64,000 nucleotides of DNA from Dioscorea cayenensis subsp. rotundata (lineage: Eukaryota; Streptophyta; Magnoliopsida; Dioscoreales; Dioscoreaceae). Below the pieces are notes generated by a model, which was not told the DNA's origin, did no database searches, and was given only the letters and a program-made list of their open reading frames with translations. Within the stretch, counting starts at the first letter, position 1. Each line of letters starts with the position of its first letter. This document shows positions 49,185 to 61,676 of this stretch, piece by piece. Where the stretch lies: assembly GCF_009730915.1 (NCBI RefSeq), contig NC_052490.1, positions 32,488,625 through 32,552,624 on the forward strand, in the 5' to 3' direction. The translations under genes and the position numbers were made by a program.

Positions 49185-52100
49185 TTACATTTTTTTTTCC
49201 CATAAAAATGAAAACATGCACATGAACTTAATTTCCTGAGATGAATATTGATTAAAATCAAGAAGCTTTACAATTGTTTCAGTGGAGCATGTTTGAGTGA
49301 AGGGAGGATTAGTAAACTTACCTTGAACCAAACCAGTGGCAATGTGCTTGTAACCAGCTTCAGTTAAATGTATTCCATCCCAAGTAACATAGTTTGATGG
49401 TTCCATGCACACTGTTGATCCCAACTCTCCACAACCACAAGATAAGTCGAAGTTATACAAACCTCCACCTCCACAACAACTTCTTAGAAGGAAACTTCCA
49501 AACCCTGGAAGTAGGCGGAAAACCCAAAAATAAAATTAAAAATAAAAATATGTTTGAGATAATTACTAAAGGACTTTTTTTCTTTTCAAACCCAAATAAA
49601 TCTTTTTTATTTTGGTAACGCAAAAATTGCTTCTTTATTTTCAAGTAAACTATTATATATAACAGTTGAAATTAATATGATATACAGTTAATTATTTATT
49701 TGGTGAAAAAACTAAACAAAATGAGTTTTAGGCTATTACTCAAATATATATGTATATATATTTATATATGTCAAGATATTATTGAATACTTGAGATGTGA
49801 AACCATTATTTGTCAATAAATGAGAAAGCACCATCCAATCAAGTTTAGTCGAAAATTATTTGACCTGTGATCCAAGGCTCCAGTCTCAATCGGGTCAAAG
49901 GTCGCTTCAATCACAAGCAAGTTAGACAAATGATCTAAAATAAATATTTTATTATATATTTATTTTATTATATATTTAATAAAATTGTGATTTATTCATA
50001 TTAATTTTTTTAATAATAATAATAATAATAATAATAAACCACACACACCCTATGTTAATTAAACACCTTATGTTTGAGAAGTCGGAGATGCATATATACA
50101 ATCATAGAATACAAGCTCAAACTCAATAAACATCTATACTCTCATTTGGAATAAGTTTAATTGGGGTTCGATTTTATTTTTTTTCTAAAATAGATATTTA
50201 TATAAAATATCCGATAGTAATAAACTAAAAACTAGTGATACTATATATATATATATATATTTGATTTGAAGGTAAGAGAAAAAATGAATAACGACTCGTG
50301 CTTCAAAATAATAATAACCTTAAACAAAACACTAACTAAAATAAATATATGAACACGTACCATGTTTTTCAGGTGATCGGAAAACAGGCATAAGGGCCTC
50401 AAAATAATCAGCATAGATTATGGTGACATGAGGATGCAGTTTCCTCAGAAGCTGTAGCTCATTGATCAGATGCTGGTTGTGATATTGTGAGAACTGATCA
50501 TTCAACCAATTGATGCAACCTGTTTCTTGATCATAGTTTTCATTATTAGAGACATGAAACAAAGTAAGGTAGGCTGAGTTGCATCCAATTGGTATGTTCC
50601 CAGGTACCAACAATGTTCTTGCTCCAAGCTCAATCACTTCAGTAATGGCTCTACTTATAGCATTGATCACTAAAGGTACAAGTGTTACTACTTCTTCCAA
50701 GCTTCTCCCTTGGAAAAATGGGTAGTTGTAGTCATTGGCTCCAATCTCTCCCATCAAGAACAGTGCACTGCTTAACTTCTCTTCACATTCTGTGGAAATA
50801 TATTAGAGCGTAGGATAAATTCATGTTGCTATTTTTTTTAAAATAAATTAATTATCTAAAATATATTAATCAACGTAAGAATTGATACAGACATGCAACA
50901 AATTAAAAGTAGTAATTAGACAAATAATTATGACCGGGTCACAGGTAGTAATTAGATATCTTAGGCAAATCTCTCAAGGTGATTACCACATGAAAAGATA
51001 GATAAACTTTCATGTGATAAATAGTAATTATAACATCTGGTCATCTTCTCATCATCAACTCAATCGGGTTGTGTCTCGAGATGTGACCACTGTCTTGAAC
51101 CTTAGACATCTATCTATTTGATTTAAGTACACACAAATATTCTAATGGGGTTGCTCATTTTATTGCCCAAACTTCTGTCTCTCATCCAATTGTTGGGGAG
51201 GAGGATCCTTCTCATTCAGATGATGTTACTTTCCTCCTTCAACAAGACTTAATATAAATGCAGGTTTTATCAAAAAACAAAAAAAAAAGTACACATAAAT
51301 ACTGTGCACAGTTGATTTAATATGAGACATTGATGACTTATGTATATAATTTGGAAATATTAAGTATAATTAAGGTGTATATTGTAAATTTTGTATCTCC
51401 TCATTATTGACAGGGACATATGTCTAAATGACATAATGGTCTAAAATATGTTTTTTTTTATATGTGGTGTAGGGATAGATAGTGGACGTGAATATTATAT
51501 TTGAAATTATATCAAATGTGGCTACATAATATTTTTAAAATATAAAAATAAAAATAAAAATAAAAATAAAAATATATGAGATTGCATTTGGCAAAAAATC
51601 TTTCTCACTTGGAAGAAAATAAGTTATCATTTTTAAAATATAAATTAATCCCACAGAGTTTAATTTAGATAAAAAAACAAACTTCAAAGAAACTTTGATA
51701 TATATATATATATATATAAAGTGTTAGTATTGTCCAGATTGACTAGTAACTTGTAAAAAAACTCACAATCATTCATCAATTTAATTAATCCATGAATCTC
51801 CCGCTTCTTTAAAAACAAACTTAAAAGGTAGCCATCGGTTGTATCAGTTGTTAAATAATAGTAGTTGGAAAGCAGATAACATTTTTAATTATATAAATAA
51901 AATTTAAAGCAACCATTAGGTGCAAAGGGAGAATAAGAGCTTAAATTCTTCTCTGACAGTATTATTTATGTATTGTCCATAAACTGTACATTTTGATCTA
52001 GTACTGTTTACGAGCTTAGTGTAAGTCCACTGTGGAATAAACAATCATTTCATCTTTGCAAGTTACAGTGTAAATAGATTTTTTTAGGAGGATTATAAAT

Positions 52101-52823
52101 CACTATAACACCTATTAATTATCTCTCTGACATTTAGTAGAAAAATAAAAATAAAAATTTAACTTCTAAACTCATGCAGCAAGAAAGATACGTAATATTA
52201 TAGTAATTAATCAATTAATTTTTTTTAAAAAAAACCTGAAGTAGTTGAGTAAATGGAAGGTAGTAGCTGTTTGAACAACTCAACTTGCACGTCCAAAGAG
52301 TAGAATTTGTTCAAGTTTAAAAATATTACCTTCTTCTCAAATAAGATACTGTTCAGTGCAGTGGCTCCGGCCACCGCAAAGTTGACACCTTTCTCAAAGT
52401 TCCGGCTATCATCGCTGGAGAAGTACGGTGGCACTAATGGCAATCCAATCGCCTCCGCTGTTATTTTTCCATTTATTTATATTATTCATCATCATATTTA
52501 AATCAAAAATAGAGAATATGAACTGAATTAATATAATTAATGTAAATATATGCACATATACTGTACATACCTATGAAGTCAATAACAAGACGGCCATCGG
52601 AGAACCGGCCGGTAGGGTGATGGAAGAAAGTTTGGCGGTAGGGAAGGTGACTGGCGCTGTTGTTGTCGAGGAAGAGGAGGTTTCCGGTGTCGGCGTAAGA
52701 GTCGCCGAAGCTGAAAATGGAGGTGAAACATGCTTGTTTGTGACTTGGTTGGAGAAGAATAAAGGTGGAGAAAAGGAGGAAAAGATATGCAGAAGAGGAA
52801 GCCATTTGAGGAACAATGATCAT
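49185..52823 (-). CDS. GDSL esterase/lipase
   Basis: Four exons: 52823-52571, 52457-52236, 50789-50361, 49504-49185, all joined in phase 1; 407 residues. A hydrophobic N-terminus (residues 12-25) is a likely secretory signal; a second ATG at codon 7 would place it closer to the end. Family blocks are in order: [12 protein letters not shown] with nucleophile S42, [22 protein letters not shown] with N177, and [11 protein letters not shown] with D344 and H347. Four or five exons with this phase pattern are usual for plant SGNH hydrolases. These secreted enzymes cleave acyl esters of lipids, xylan or small metabolites; the substrate cannot be read from sequence. The last 30 residues (after QTCSTE) are a longer tail than usual and may reflect a shifted stop. 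Intron 2 holds a LINE fragment. Confidence 0.92.
51125..51303 (+). mobile_element. 5'-truncated LINE 3' end with target-site duplication
   Basis: From 51144 to 51257 a frame reads [20 protein letters not shown] and ends in TAA; this is the usual C-terminus of the RNase H-like domain that ends plant LINE ORF2. It is followed by TTTATCAAAAAAC and an A-run. The 17-bp stretch AAGTACACACAAATATT at 51125-51141 returns as AAGTACACATAAATACT at 51287-51303 right after the A-run (15 of 17 identical). It sits in intron 2 of the GDSL gene, in antisense to it. Confidence 0.82.
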
Positions 52824-53575
52824 CTGTGATCCTTATTTGTTTGGATGGTTTATTATTTATAGAGATTTCTTTGGAGAAGGATTTTGATTGTTTTTATATT
52901 AAGTTATGTATCTATATACATTTATTAATATTTTCAAAGCATATACGGTAGAGGTCGTAGAAGTTTGGTTGGTGATGAGTCATGTTAGTTAATTAATCTA
53001 GTGCAAATAGTGGGACCTCTATGAAGTTTAAGAAAAGAGAGGCATATAAGGAGATCGTATATATGCGTTTAAAATCATTGAAAATTTGCTTATTTATAGT
53101 GTATTAAATTGAGTTATTTTAATTATTAATTAATAAAGAGACAAATTCTTTTTAGTATGGGTCCATCTCCATCTGTGCTTCTCTCGAATACAAACATATG
53201 CTTTTCAAAGAAACATTTTTTTATAATTAAATATTTTTTGCATTGACGACGACAGAGTTTTGGGAATGGACGGAATTGTGGCAAGTGAACAAGTGGTCCA
53301 TATAAAGCGGACCTGGTTATAAGTAGGGATTTTCATAATTCGTGATCTCCTTTAAACTGTTGCTAAAAAGTAAAAACACAGATGCTTATGATGAATATTG
53401 AACCTATAACTTGAGAGATGGGAGAAAAAAAAAATCACATGTTCAATGTTCAATCATTGTCTTTTTCCATCTGATTTCAATTAAAATTAATCGTGCCACC
53501 TTCAATTAACACTAACGTAAGTCCCCTCCAATAGCAAAAGATGGATGATTCCTCTCTCAAAGTTATCTCTTGGAA
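52824..53575. other. Promoter region of the GDSL gene and spacer
   Basis: About 750 bp up to the Mutator-like element. AT-rich; no gene seen. Confidence 0.55.
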
Positions 53576-53584
53576 GCCATGTTA

Positions 53585-53952
53585 GGAGTAAAAATCTTGA
53601 AAAGATATGGCTATATTTCAGAATGGATACGTTTTTCAATTTGTTTTTGCACCACAATATAATCTCAGTTCATCGGGTGGGTACATGTGCATTTTATGTT
53701 AAAACTTATTTATGTGGCAGTCGAAAAAATGATTTGGCAGGGGGTTTGACACATCAACTGTTCACATGGAGGAGGGATGTGGCATTTTTAATGCTCATTA
53801 GCCCACTTATTCTACATCAGGCCACGTCATCATCCCCTTCTTCTTCTTCTCATTCTCCATCCTTTCTTCTCCTGATTTGTCTTCACCTTCTTCTTCACTT
53901 CTTTCTTCTTTTTGATCTTCTTATGTTCTCTTCTACTTCTTTTTCTTCTTCA
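53585..53952 (+). repeat. Left terminal inverted repeat of the Mutator-like element
   Basis: It pairs with 61310-61676 in inverted orientation. Shared phrases include TTTTTCAATTTGTTTTT, ACCACAATATAAT, GGGTACA.GTGCATTT, GTGGCATTTTTAAT and a TTCTTC-rich inner end. Confidence 0.85.
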
Positions 53953-54240
53953 TCTTCTTATATTCTCTTCTTTTTCTTTTTCTTTTTCTTCTTTAAATTG
54001 TAGAAAAATTAGACAGATAAAGCTCGCCAGAAAAAAAACTCCAATTGTCCTAAAAATTCCTGCAATGCGGTCTCGTACTAATAACAAAGATGGGTCTACT
54101 ACAAAGAAGAAGAAGATTTGAGTGCCAGCTGGTTCAAAAGGATCTACTGCTTCTGGTGATACACAATAGTAGAAGAGATATGGGCTGCAACACTGGGACT
54201 GAATATCCATCATTGTGCGTTTAAATTGTTCGCTTCTATA

Positions 54241-54776
54241 TGTAGGAAATATACTACTGAATAGCATGCAAATACTATAAACAAGAGTTGTAAACCTATA
54301 ATACAAAATCACAGTGATATAATAATTCAAAAATAATAGTTAGAAATTTCCAGCCTGGGGTAGGCGTGCGGAAGCACTGCCCTAACGCTGAATTGGCCTC
54401 CCTCGTGCAGGATTTTCTGGCCTCACTCCAAGCGCAGGATACACTAACCCGGGAAGGAAGAACTCTCGTAGCCTAGCACGTTTGGCGTCGAGATATCCCA
54501 AGCGCACCCACAAGGTTCAGGCAAAGAACCACTGAATGAGAACAGAATAATTGGGTTTTCCAGGCACGTAAAAAACACACCCGGTTCCAGGCACGCAAAA
54601 AGCACACCCGGAAGAAAGAGAATATGAGAGAAGAAATAAGCAAGTGTGTGTTTTTGGTTCATGGTTTAGGCATGTATTTATAGCAATGAATTCTTTAGCA
54701 ACTCTCTCCACTAGGCAATGTGGGACTAAAGGTTTGAGTGTAAAACATGTGGGACCCACAGGACCCACATCCAACA
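54241..54776 (-). repeat. 3' LTR of the Copia element
   Basis: 536 bp with TG...CA ends. On the minus strand a TATA box CTATAAATAC occupies about 54674-54683, a likely core of the LTR promoter. Confidence 0.88.
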
Positions 54777-55411
54777 ATCCCCCACTACACTCATAACCTA
54801 AGTACGACCAACAATGATAGCAGATGCAACAAAGATTTTGGGAAGATAATCAATCAAAAATATATGATCAAAAGAATAAGAGATGAATCGCCTGAACCTT
54901 GGGTTTTCACTTGATCAAGCCAAGGTGTCTTTGAAGACTTGAACCTCAACTTTTCATTAGAGTTTCCAACTGATAGAGACAGTAGTGAACTGAGTTCTTG
55001 AACTACAACTCCTTGAATCAGAATTCAACTTTAATGATGATCTTGTGATTGCTCTTGGATAAACGGGGTTGGCGCGTTATTGGCCATGCGCTCGATATCA
55101 TTTCATGGAGATTATTAGAGAGTTAGCCCGCTGACTCTCATAGCTGCGGCCTGACAGCTATCTCCAAATAGGTGAGATCTCCAGAGATATTTGTAGTGTA
55201 ATATCTCGCTTAACCAGCATTTGATCTCATTAAGAGCTATGCTCAGCCTTTACACCACTACATGAGAGCACACGTCATAGGAATGGGGTTAAAAGTACAT
55301 ATCTCAAATATGCATACAGTGCTCTCCCAGTCAACCAATCAATAGCTTCCCCTTGAACTTCTATCCTGGGATCTCCATTCAAAGAAGTAGGGTCACTATT
55401 GTTATTGACCT

Positions 55412-57226
55412 TTATGGGCTTAGCCCCATTCCCCTCGACGCCTCGGCTATCATTTGTCTCGATAAGCCTTTAGTCAGGCAATCTGCTAGATTTAGCTCTG
55501 ACTTTATGTAATCAATGCTCACAACGTTGTGCTTCAGATGTCTCCAAACTGACTTGTGGCGGATCCGCATATGCCTGTTCATTTTATCATTAGTACTTTC
55601 ACGTTTGCACAGTTCAATAGCAGATTTAGAATCACAATGTATAGCAATAGGAGGCATAGGAGAACACATAACAGGAATCTCAGAAAGTAAATTTCTAATC
55701 CACTCAGCCTCTGTACATGTAGAATCAAGCGCAATCAATTCAGCTTCCATGGTGCTCCTAGCATTGAGCTTCTGCTTAGCAGATTTCCATTGGATAGCTC
55801 CCCCACCAAGTAAAAATACTTGGCCTGAGGTTGATTTAAGATCTACCGAGTCAGATATCCAGTTGGCATCTGTGTATCCCTCTACCACACTAGGGAATCC
55901 AGAGTACCTCAGTCCAAAAGTCATAGAACCTTTTAGGAATCTGAGAACCCTCTCAAGAGCAAACCAATGTTCTTGATTTGGGTTACTGGTATATCTACTC
56001 AGTCTAGATACGGAATACGCGATGTCAGGTCTAGTTCTGTTCGATAGATACATCAGAGATCCTATGATCTGAGCATAGAGATCCTGATTTACAGGTTCAC
56101 CTTTGTTTTTCTTAAGGTGTACACTGGGGTCAAAAGGTGTAGCAACAGATTTGCAATCCAGATATCCGTATTTCTCCAACACTTTCTCAGTGTAATGAGA
56201 TTGGGATAATGTGATGCCATATACTGATCTCGTAAGCTTGATTCCTAGGATAACATTAGCTTCTCCTAGATCTTTCATATCAAACTTACTGCTCAGAAAG
56301 TTCTTGACATCACAGACAAGATTAAGATCAGAAGCAAAGATAAGCAGATCATCAACATACAAGCACACAATAACACATTTGCCATCTACTAATTTACTGT
56401 AAACACACCTGTCATAGTTGTTTACAACAAATCCATAAGAGATGATTGTAGAGTCAAACTTGGCATGCCACTGCTTTGGGGCTTGCTTCAGTCCATAAAG
56501 AGATTTTACAAGTTTGCAGACCTTGTGCTCTTGTCCAGGAATAACAAAGCCTTCAGGTTGCTCCATGTAAATTTCTTCCTCTAAATCACCATTTAAGAAA
56601 GCAGTCTTTACATCCATTTGATGGATTTCAAGACTGAAAGCAGAGGCAAGTGCTATAAGGATCCTAATGGTGGTGGTGCGAGCAACTGGTGAGTAGGTGT
56701 CAAAGTAATCAAGTCCCTCTTTCTGTTTGAACCCTTTTGCAACTAACCTGGCCTTGAACTTTTCAATGGATCCATCGGGTCTCAGCTTCTTCCTGAAGAC
56801 CCATTTACAGCCCAAAGGTTTACTCCCAAGAGGCAGGGAAGTAAGTATCCAGGTGTGGTTACTCATGATTGAGTGGTACTCATCATCTACAGCTTCTTTC
56901 CAAAAAACTGAATCAACAGAAGCCATAGCCTCTTGATAAGTGGTAGGAGTATCCTCAATCATGAAGGTGACAAAATCATCACCTAGGTTCCTTTCCACTC
57001 TACCTCTTTTGCTTCTTCTAGGTTCCTGTACAGGGATAGGAACTGATCCAGAAGTAGAGCTAGAGGTCAGAGGTACAGAAGGACTGGGATTGGAGGTTGA
57101 TCTCAGAGGGAAGATGTTCTCAAAGTAGACAGCATCTCTAGCTTCAATGATAGTGTTTCTAGTTATTTCACTCACCTCTGAGTTAATAACTAGGAATCTT
57201 CCAACATTGCTATCTAGAGCATACCC
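55412..57226 (-). pseudogene. Copia reverse transcriptase - RNase H region (open frame, no own start)
   Basis: An uninterrupted frame of about 600 codons runs from just after a TAG at 57227-57229 to the stop at 55412. It holds the integrase C-terminal stretch, the RT domain ([39 protein letters not shown], and the active-site YVDD within LYVDDLLIF), and RNase H ([28 protein letters not shown]). In an intact element this is part of one polyprotein; here no start codon begins it and an in-frame stop cuts it from the integrase segment, so it would not be made from this copy as read. Confidence 0.85.
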
Positions 57227-59489
57227 CTACAAACACCCTGCATCTAAGGTTTTAGGGCCTATCTTCCCGGGTTCTAAGATCGTGATCTTAACCTTAGCTA
57301 GACACCCCCACACTTTGAAGTAGTTGAGCTGTGGGGCTCTTCCTTTCCAAAGTTCATAGGGTGTTGTGCTACGGTCCTTAAAAGGAATCCTATTCAGATA
57401 AAAACAAGTCGAGAGCAAAGCCTCCCCCCACAAGTTCTCTGCACACTGTAACTTAATAGCATGGCATTTTACCATGTCCATCAATGTCCCTGCTTTTTCC
57501 TTTCAAAGAACCCCATCGACTCGGGGAGTGTAAGGAGCAAGAAACTCATGCACAATCCCATTCTGCTCACGTAACGAAGACATAGCATTAGAAGTATACT
57601 TCCACCTCTATCGATCTAAGAACCTTAACGGTCTTGCTCTAGCCGATTCTCGACCGGCTTTGAAAAATCATGAACTTGCTAAGGGCTTCATCTTTGATTT
57701 CGATCAAATAGATATAGCGTAATCGGAATGATCATCGATAAAGGTAATGAAATAACGGTTTCCCCGCTCCGGTAGGAGGTCTACAAGAATCACAAATATC
57801 ATCGTGGATCAAATCAAGAACTTCGTAATTACTGTGAATGCGAGGAAAATGGTTTCTGGGTAATTTGGCTTGAACACGATTTGACATTTAGAAACTTGAT
57901 CAATCTTGGATTTAGGAATCAGCTCAAGGTTCATCAACCTTCTAATGGATCCAAAGTTCACATGACCCAATCTTCCATGCCAAAGATCAAAAGATTCAAT
58001 GTTCAAAAACAATGTAAGAAGAGGAAGAAAGATAATCGTAACTTTCATTGATAGATAAATTAGAAGGTTCACATACATTGAGCTTGAATGTACTCACCGT
58101 ATACAAAAACCTTTACCAATAAAAAGATTACTCCCTCGGAGATTACAAGACGAGTTTGACTCAAGTACAATCTTATAACCAGACTGAATCAAAAGGGAAC
58201 CACTGATAAGATTTTTTCTAATGTCGGGTACATGCTCGAACGCCTCAACATGAGTGAGAACTTTCCCTGCATGTCATCTTCAAATCAATCCGTCCCTTCC
58301 CTAACACGCGTAGCTATCGAGCCATTTCCAAGAGTTACACATCCTCCACTTGAGACCCGATAAGTGGAGAACTGAGAACGGTCGACAAGAAACATGGACG
58401 TTAGCACCGTAATCAAGGAACCACTCTAGGTTTTGACAAGTCAAATTGATGTAAGGAATGAAAAGATACCGACCCTAAAGAATGTCCCGGAGGAAGGTTC
58501 ACCCATCTCAAGTACATTTACTCATGGGTTTGGGTGGACCGGAGTTTTTTTGGCCGATGTGTTCGACCTTACTGGAAGAAGCAATCACGAGCAACATGGT
58601 TTGTCCTACCACAAACAAAAACAATGTTTAGGACTTTTCTCATAAGGTTTAGAAGCAGAAGATTTGGGTTGCTGAGAGGTTTGAGAACGAGAATGGGTTG
58701 GCTTGCCCTTGGCCTTAAAGGATTTCCCTTTAGGGGAAAACTGACGACCTCTATCAGAAGAGTGGGTATTCCTAGAGCTTTTAGAGCTATTAGGGCTATC
58801 ACTATGTTCAGTTAGATAAACCCGACCTTTATGAGGATCTACACCCTTAGAGAAGATTCGGTTGGCTTCCTCAATTCTAATGGTGTTGTAAACTCCTACA
58901 AGGTCCAAGGAATCAATCTTGTGTCTAAGTCCATTTGCAAAGCTCCCGACCAAGAAGGTGGTAGCTTGTTCGGGAGAATGGACACAATGTGGCTCTCATC
59001 GTACACGCACTCACACTTCTCTATGGCACTAAGGTAGTCCTGAAAGGTGTGAATCTGTTCTCCCATCTCTACTCCGTCTACCATCTTGTAATTTTCAAAC
59101 TCTATGCTCACGTGGCTAATCCTAGTAGCATTATCAGGGCCATACTCCTTTTCTAAGGCACTCCATATATCCTTAGCGCCTTTATAATCAAAGTATTTGT
59201 CATAAAGACGATCGAAAAGAATGCTAAGAATTCTATGGCAGGAAGTGGAAATCGATCTCTTCAGAGTTTTACTAGGAGCTAAGGAGCTAGATGTTTGGTC
59301 TACACTGAGATGGATAATCGACGAAGTCCACTAGGATCAAGATCGAGGAATCGTAATCGAGGATAGAGTAAGAGCTGTGGATACTCCTAAGGTGTACAAC
59401 CAAAATTCAGCCTGATGTTTCCACCTCCTAAAGTTCACCTTACCGTCAAACTTGACAGGTTTACACGAAGTATCAGATTGTGCATCCAT
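57227..59489 (-). pseudogene. Copia gag - protease - integrase region, broken by frameshifts and stops
   Basis: Pieces in different frames line up in Copia order: gag start near 59489 (FDGKVNFRRWKHQAEFWLYT), gag middle (58896-59111 and 58606-58953), a zinc-knuckle remnant VCGRTNHVARDC near 58580 in a shifted frame without its first cysteine, the pre-integrase block [17 protein letters not shown] near 58000, and the integrase core and C-terminal part (57227-57484, ENLWGEALLSTCFYLNR). Between them many single-base changes break the frame. The contrast with the clean reverse transcriptase half is marked. Confidence 0.82.
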
Positions 59490-59766
59490 GTGTGTGTAAT
59501 GTACGTTAATCAAGTTCAAGGTCTACTAATGTGACACAAGCAAGTTTTAATGTGCAGAAGCAGAAATACAATACTGTAGAACTATATGTATAAGAATACA
59601 AGATACAGTATTATATGTATGAATATAGTATACAGGATATCTATGTATAAAGTACAGTCTATAGTATTATGCGTACAAAATATAATATCGCAGAATATGC
59701 TTATAAAATACAGAAATATATTTGCAACTAAACAATTTATGTATAAGACACAATTCAAATATAGAA

Positions 59767-59878
59767 TGTAGGAAATATACTACTGAATAGCATGCAAATA
59801 CTATAAACAAGAGTTGTAAACCCTATAATACAAAAATCACAGTGATATAATAATTCAAAAATAATAGTTAGAAATTTC
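59767..59878 (-). repeat. 5' LTR of the Copia element, only its inner 112 bp visible
   Basis: Nearly identical to 54241-54350; the two differences are homopolymer-length changes (CC/CCC, AAAA/AAAAA). The remainder is hidden by N. Confidence 0.88.
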
Positions 59879-60878
59879 NNNNNNNNNNNNNNNNNNNNNN
59901 NNNNNNNNNNNNNNNNNNNNNNNNNNNNNNNNNNNNNNNNNNNNNNNNNNNNNNNNNNNNNNNNNNNNNNNNNNNNNNNNNNNNNNNNNNNNNNNNNNNN
60001 NNNNNNNNNNNNNNNNNNNNNNNNNNNNNNNNNNNNNNNNNNNNNNNNNNNNNNNNNNNNNNNNNNNNNNNNNNNNNNNNNNNNNNNNNNNNNNNNNNNN
60101 NNNNNNNNNNNNNNNNNNNNNNNNNNNNNNNNNNNNNNNNNNNNNNNNNNNNNNNNNNNNNNNNNNNNNNNNNNNNNNNNNNNNNNNNNNNNNNNNNNNN
60201 NNNNNNNNNNNNNNNNNNNNNNNNNNNNNNNNNNNNNNNNNNNNNNNNNNNNNNNNNNNNNNNNNNNNNNNNNNNNNNNNNNNNNNNNNNNNNNNNNNNN
60301 NNNNNNNNNNNNNNNNNNNNNNNNNNNNNNNNNNNNNNNNNNNNNNNNNNNNNNNNNNNNNNNNNNNNNNNNNNNNNNNNNNNNNNNNNNNNNNNNNNNN
60401 NNNNNNNNNNNNNNNNNNNNNNNNNNNNNNNNNNNNNNNNNNNNNNNNNNNNNNNNNNNNNNNNNNNNNNNNNNNNNNNNNNNNNNNNNNNNNNNNNNNN
60501 NNNNNNNNNNNNNNNNNNNNNNNNNNNNNNNNNNNNNNNNNNNNNNNNNNNNNNNNNNNNNNNNNNNNNNNNNNNNNNNNNNNNNNNNNNNNNNNNNNNN
60601 NNNNNNNNNNNNNNNNNNNNNNNNNNNNNNNNNNNNNNNNNNNNNNNNNNNNNNNNNNNNNNNNNNNNNNNNNNNNNNNNNNNNNNNNNNNNNNNNNNNN
60701 NNNNNNNNNNNNNNNNNNNNNNNNNNNNNNNNNNNNNNNNNNNNNNNNNNNNNNNNNNNNNNNNNNNNNNNNNNNNNNNNNNNNNNNNNNNNNNNNNNNN
60801 NNNNNNNNNNNNNNNNNNNNNNNNNNNNNNNNNNNNNNNNNNNNNNNNNNNNNNNNNNNNNNNNNNNNNNNNNNNNNN
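59879..60878. other. Assembly gap (1000 N)
   Basis: Exactly 1000 N, starting inside the right Copia LTR. Repeats of this kind often break assemblies. Confidence 0.99.
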
Positions 60879-61309
60879 TTTTATGATCTGTTTGTTGCTG
60901 TAAATGAATTGAAGCGCTTTTCCATTCGCTATTGGGAATTCCCTGCAAATTTTAGTTGAGCATAAGACTGCAGCTTCACATAAGAATGCATGAAAATTAA
61001 TAGCCAAAGCATGACAATCATAAAAAATTTGTAAAGGTTTAAAGATTGTTACACAAACAAGGTGACTGAGATTCAATCTGAAACTCATTTTTGTCGGTGG
61101 GAAAGATAGAGACTAAAAGGAAACTGAAGAAGTTCACAAGGAACAGCAAACGACAAATCAAAATTTCATCAGAATATCCACCAAAATAAATCAAACTGAA
61201 AAAATTTAAGCCATCACATAACCTGTAGAACAAATGCTCCAAAAAACACATTCGCTGACAAACAAATTAAAGAAAAAAATATATATAGATGAAACTTTTC
61301 TTTTATCTT

Positions 61310-61676
61310 GAAGAAGAAGAAGAAATAGAAGAGAACATTAGAAGATCAAGAAGAAGAAGGAAGTGAAGAAGAAGGTGAAGACAAACCATGAGAGGAGAGG
61401 ATAGAGAAGGAGAAAAAGAAGGGGGATGATGACACGGCCTGATGTGGAATAAGTGGGCTGATGTGGATTAAAAATGCCACGTCCCTCATCCACGTGAACA
61501 GTTGGCGTGCCAAAATCATTTTTTCAGCTACCACGTAAATAAGTTCTAACCGGAAATGCACGTGTACCCACTTGGTGAGCTGAAATTATATTGTGGTACT
61601 TAAAAAAAACAAATTGAAAAACGATACTCATTTCGAAATGTGGGCATAGTTGGGCATCTTTTTAAGATTTTTACCC
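61310..61676 (-). repeat. Right terminal inverted repeat of the Mutator-like element
   Basis: Inverted partner of 53585-53952, about 80 percent alike by eye, with scattered substitutions and small indels. Confidence 0.85.

Larger units (their letters stand above)
54241..59878 (-). mobile_element. Ty1/Copia LTR retrotransposon (visible part; right LTR runs into gap)
   Basis: Coding is on the minus strand. The left copy of the LTR (54241-54776, the 3' LTR) begins TGTAGGAAATATAC on the plus strand and ends CCAACA, so the element reads TGTTGG...CCTACA. The same TGTAGGAAATATAC sequence restarts at 59767 and matches through 59878 with two single-base indels before the gap. A polypurine tract GAGTGTAGTGGGGGAT abuts the 3' LTR at 54777-54792. 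The order gag, integrase, reverse transcriptase, RNase H defines Copia. With an equal right LTR, the element would end near 60302. No usual initiator-Met primer site was found next to the 5' LTR. Confidence 0.92.
53585..61676. mobile_element. Mutator-like (MULE) element with long terminal inverted repeats, interrupted by a Copia element
   Basis: The left end (GGAGTAAAAATCTT...) and the right end read in reverse (GGGTAAAAATCTT...) are inverted copies over about 367 bp. Directly outside lie GCCATGTTA (53576-53584) and GCCATATTA (61677-61685), a 9-bp target-site duplication with one change; 9 bp is the Mutator length. The right interior includes about 60879-61309 plus the unseen gap. The left interior (53953-54240) has a short basic open frame around 54064-54120 that I cannot assign. 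No transposase is visible, so it is either non-autonomous or its gene is lost to the insertion and gap. Confidence 0.78.

Noticed and set aside
53545-54003. 152-codon plus-strand frame
   Set aside because: It lies over the left inverted repeat of the Mutator-like element and its TTCTTC tract; composition is low-complexity L, S and F.
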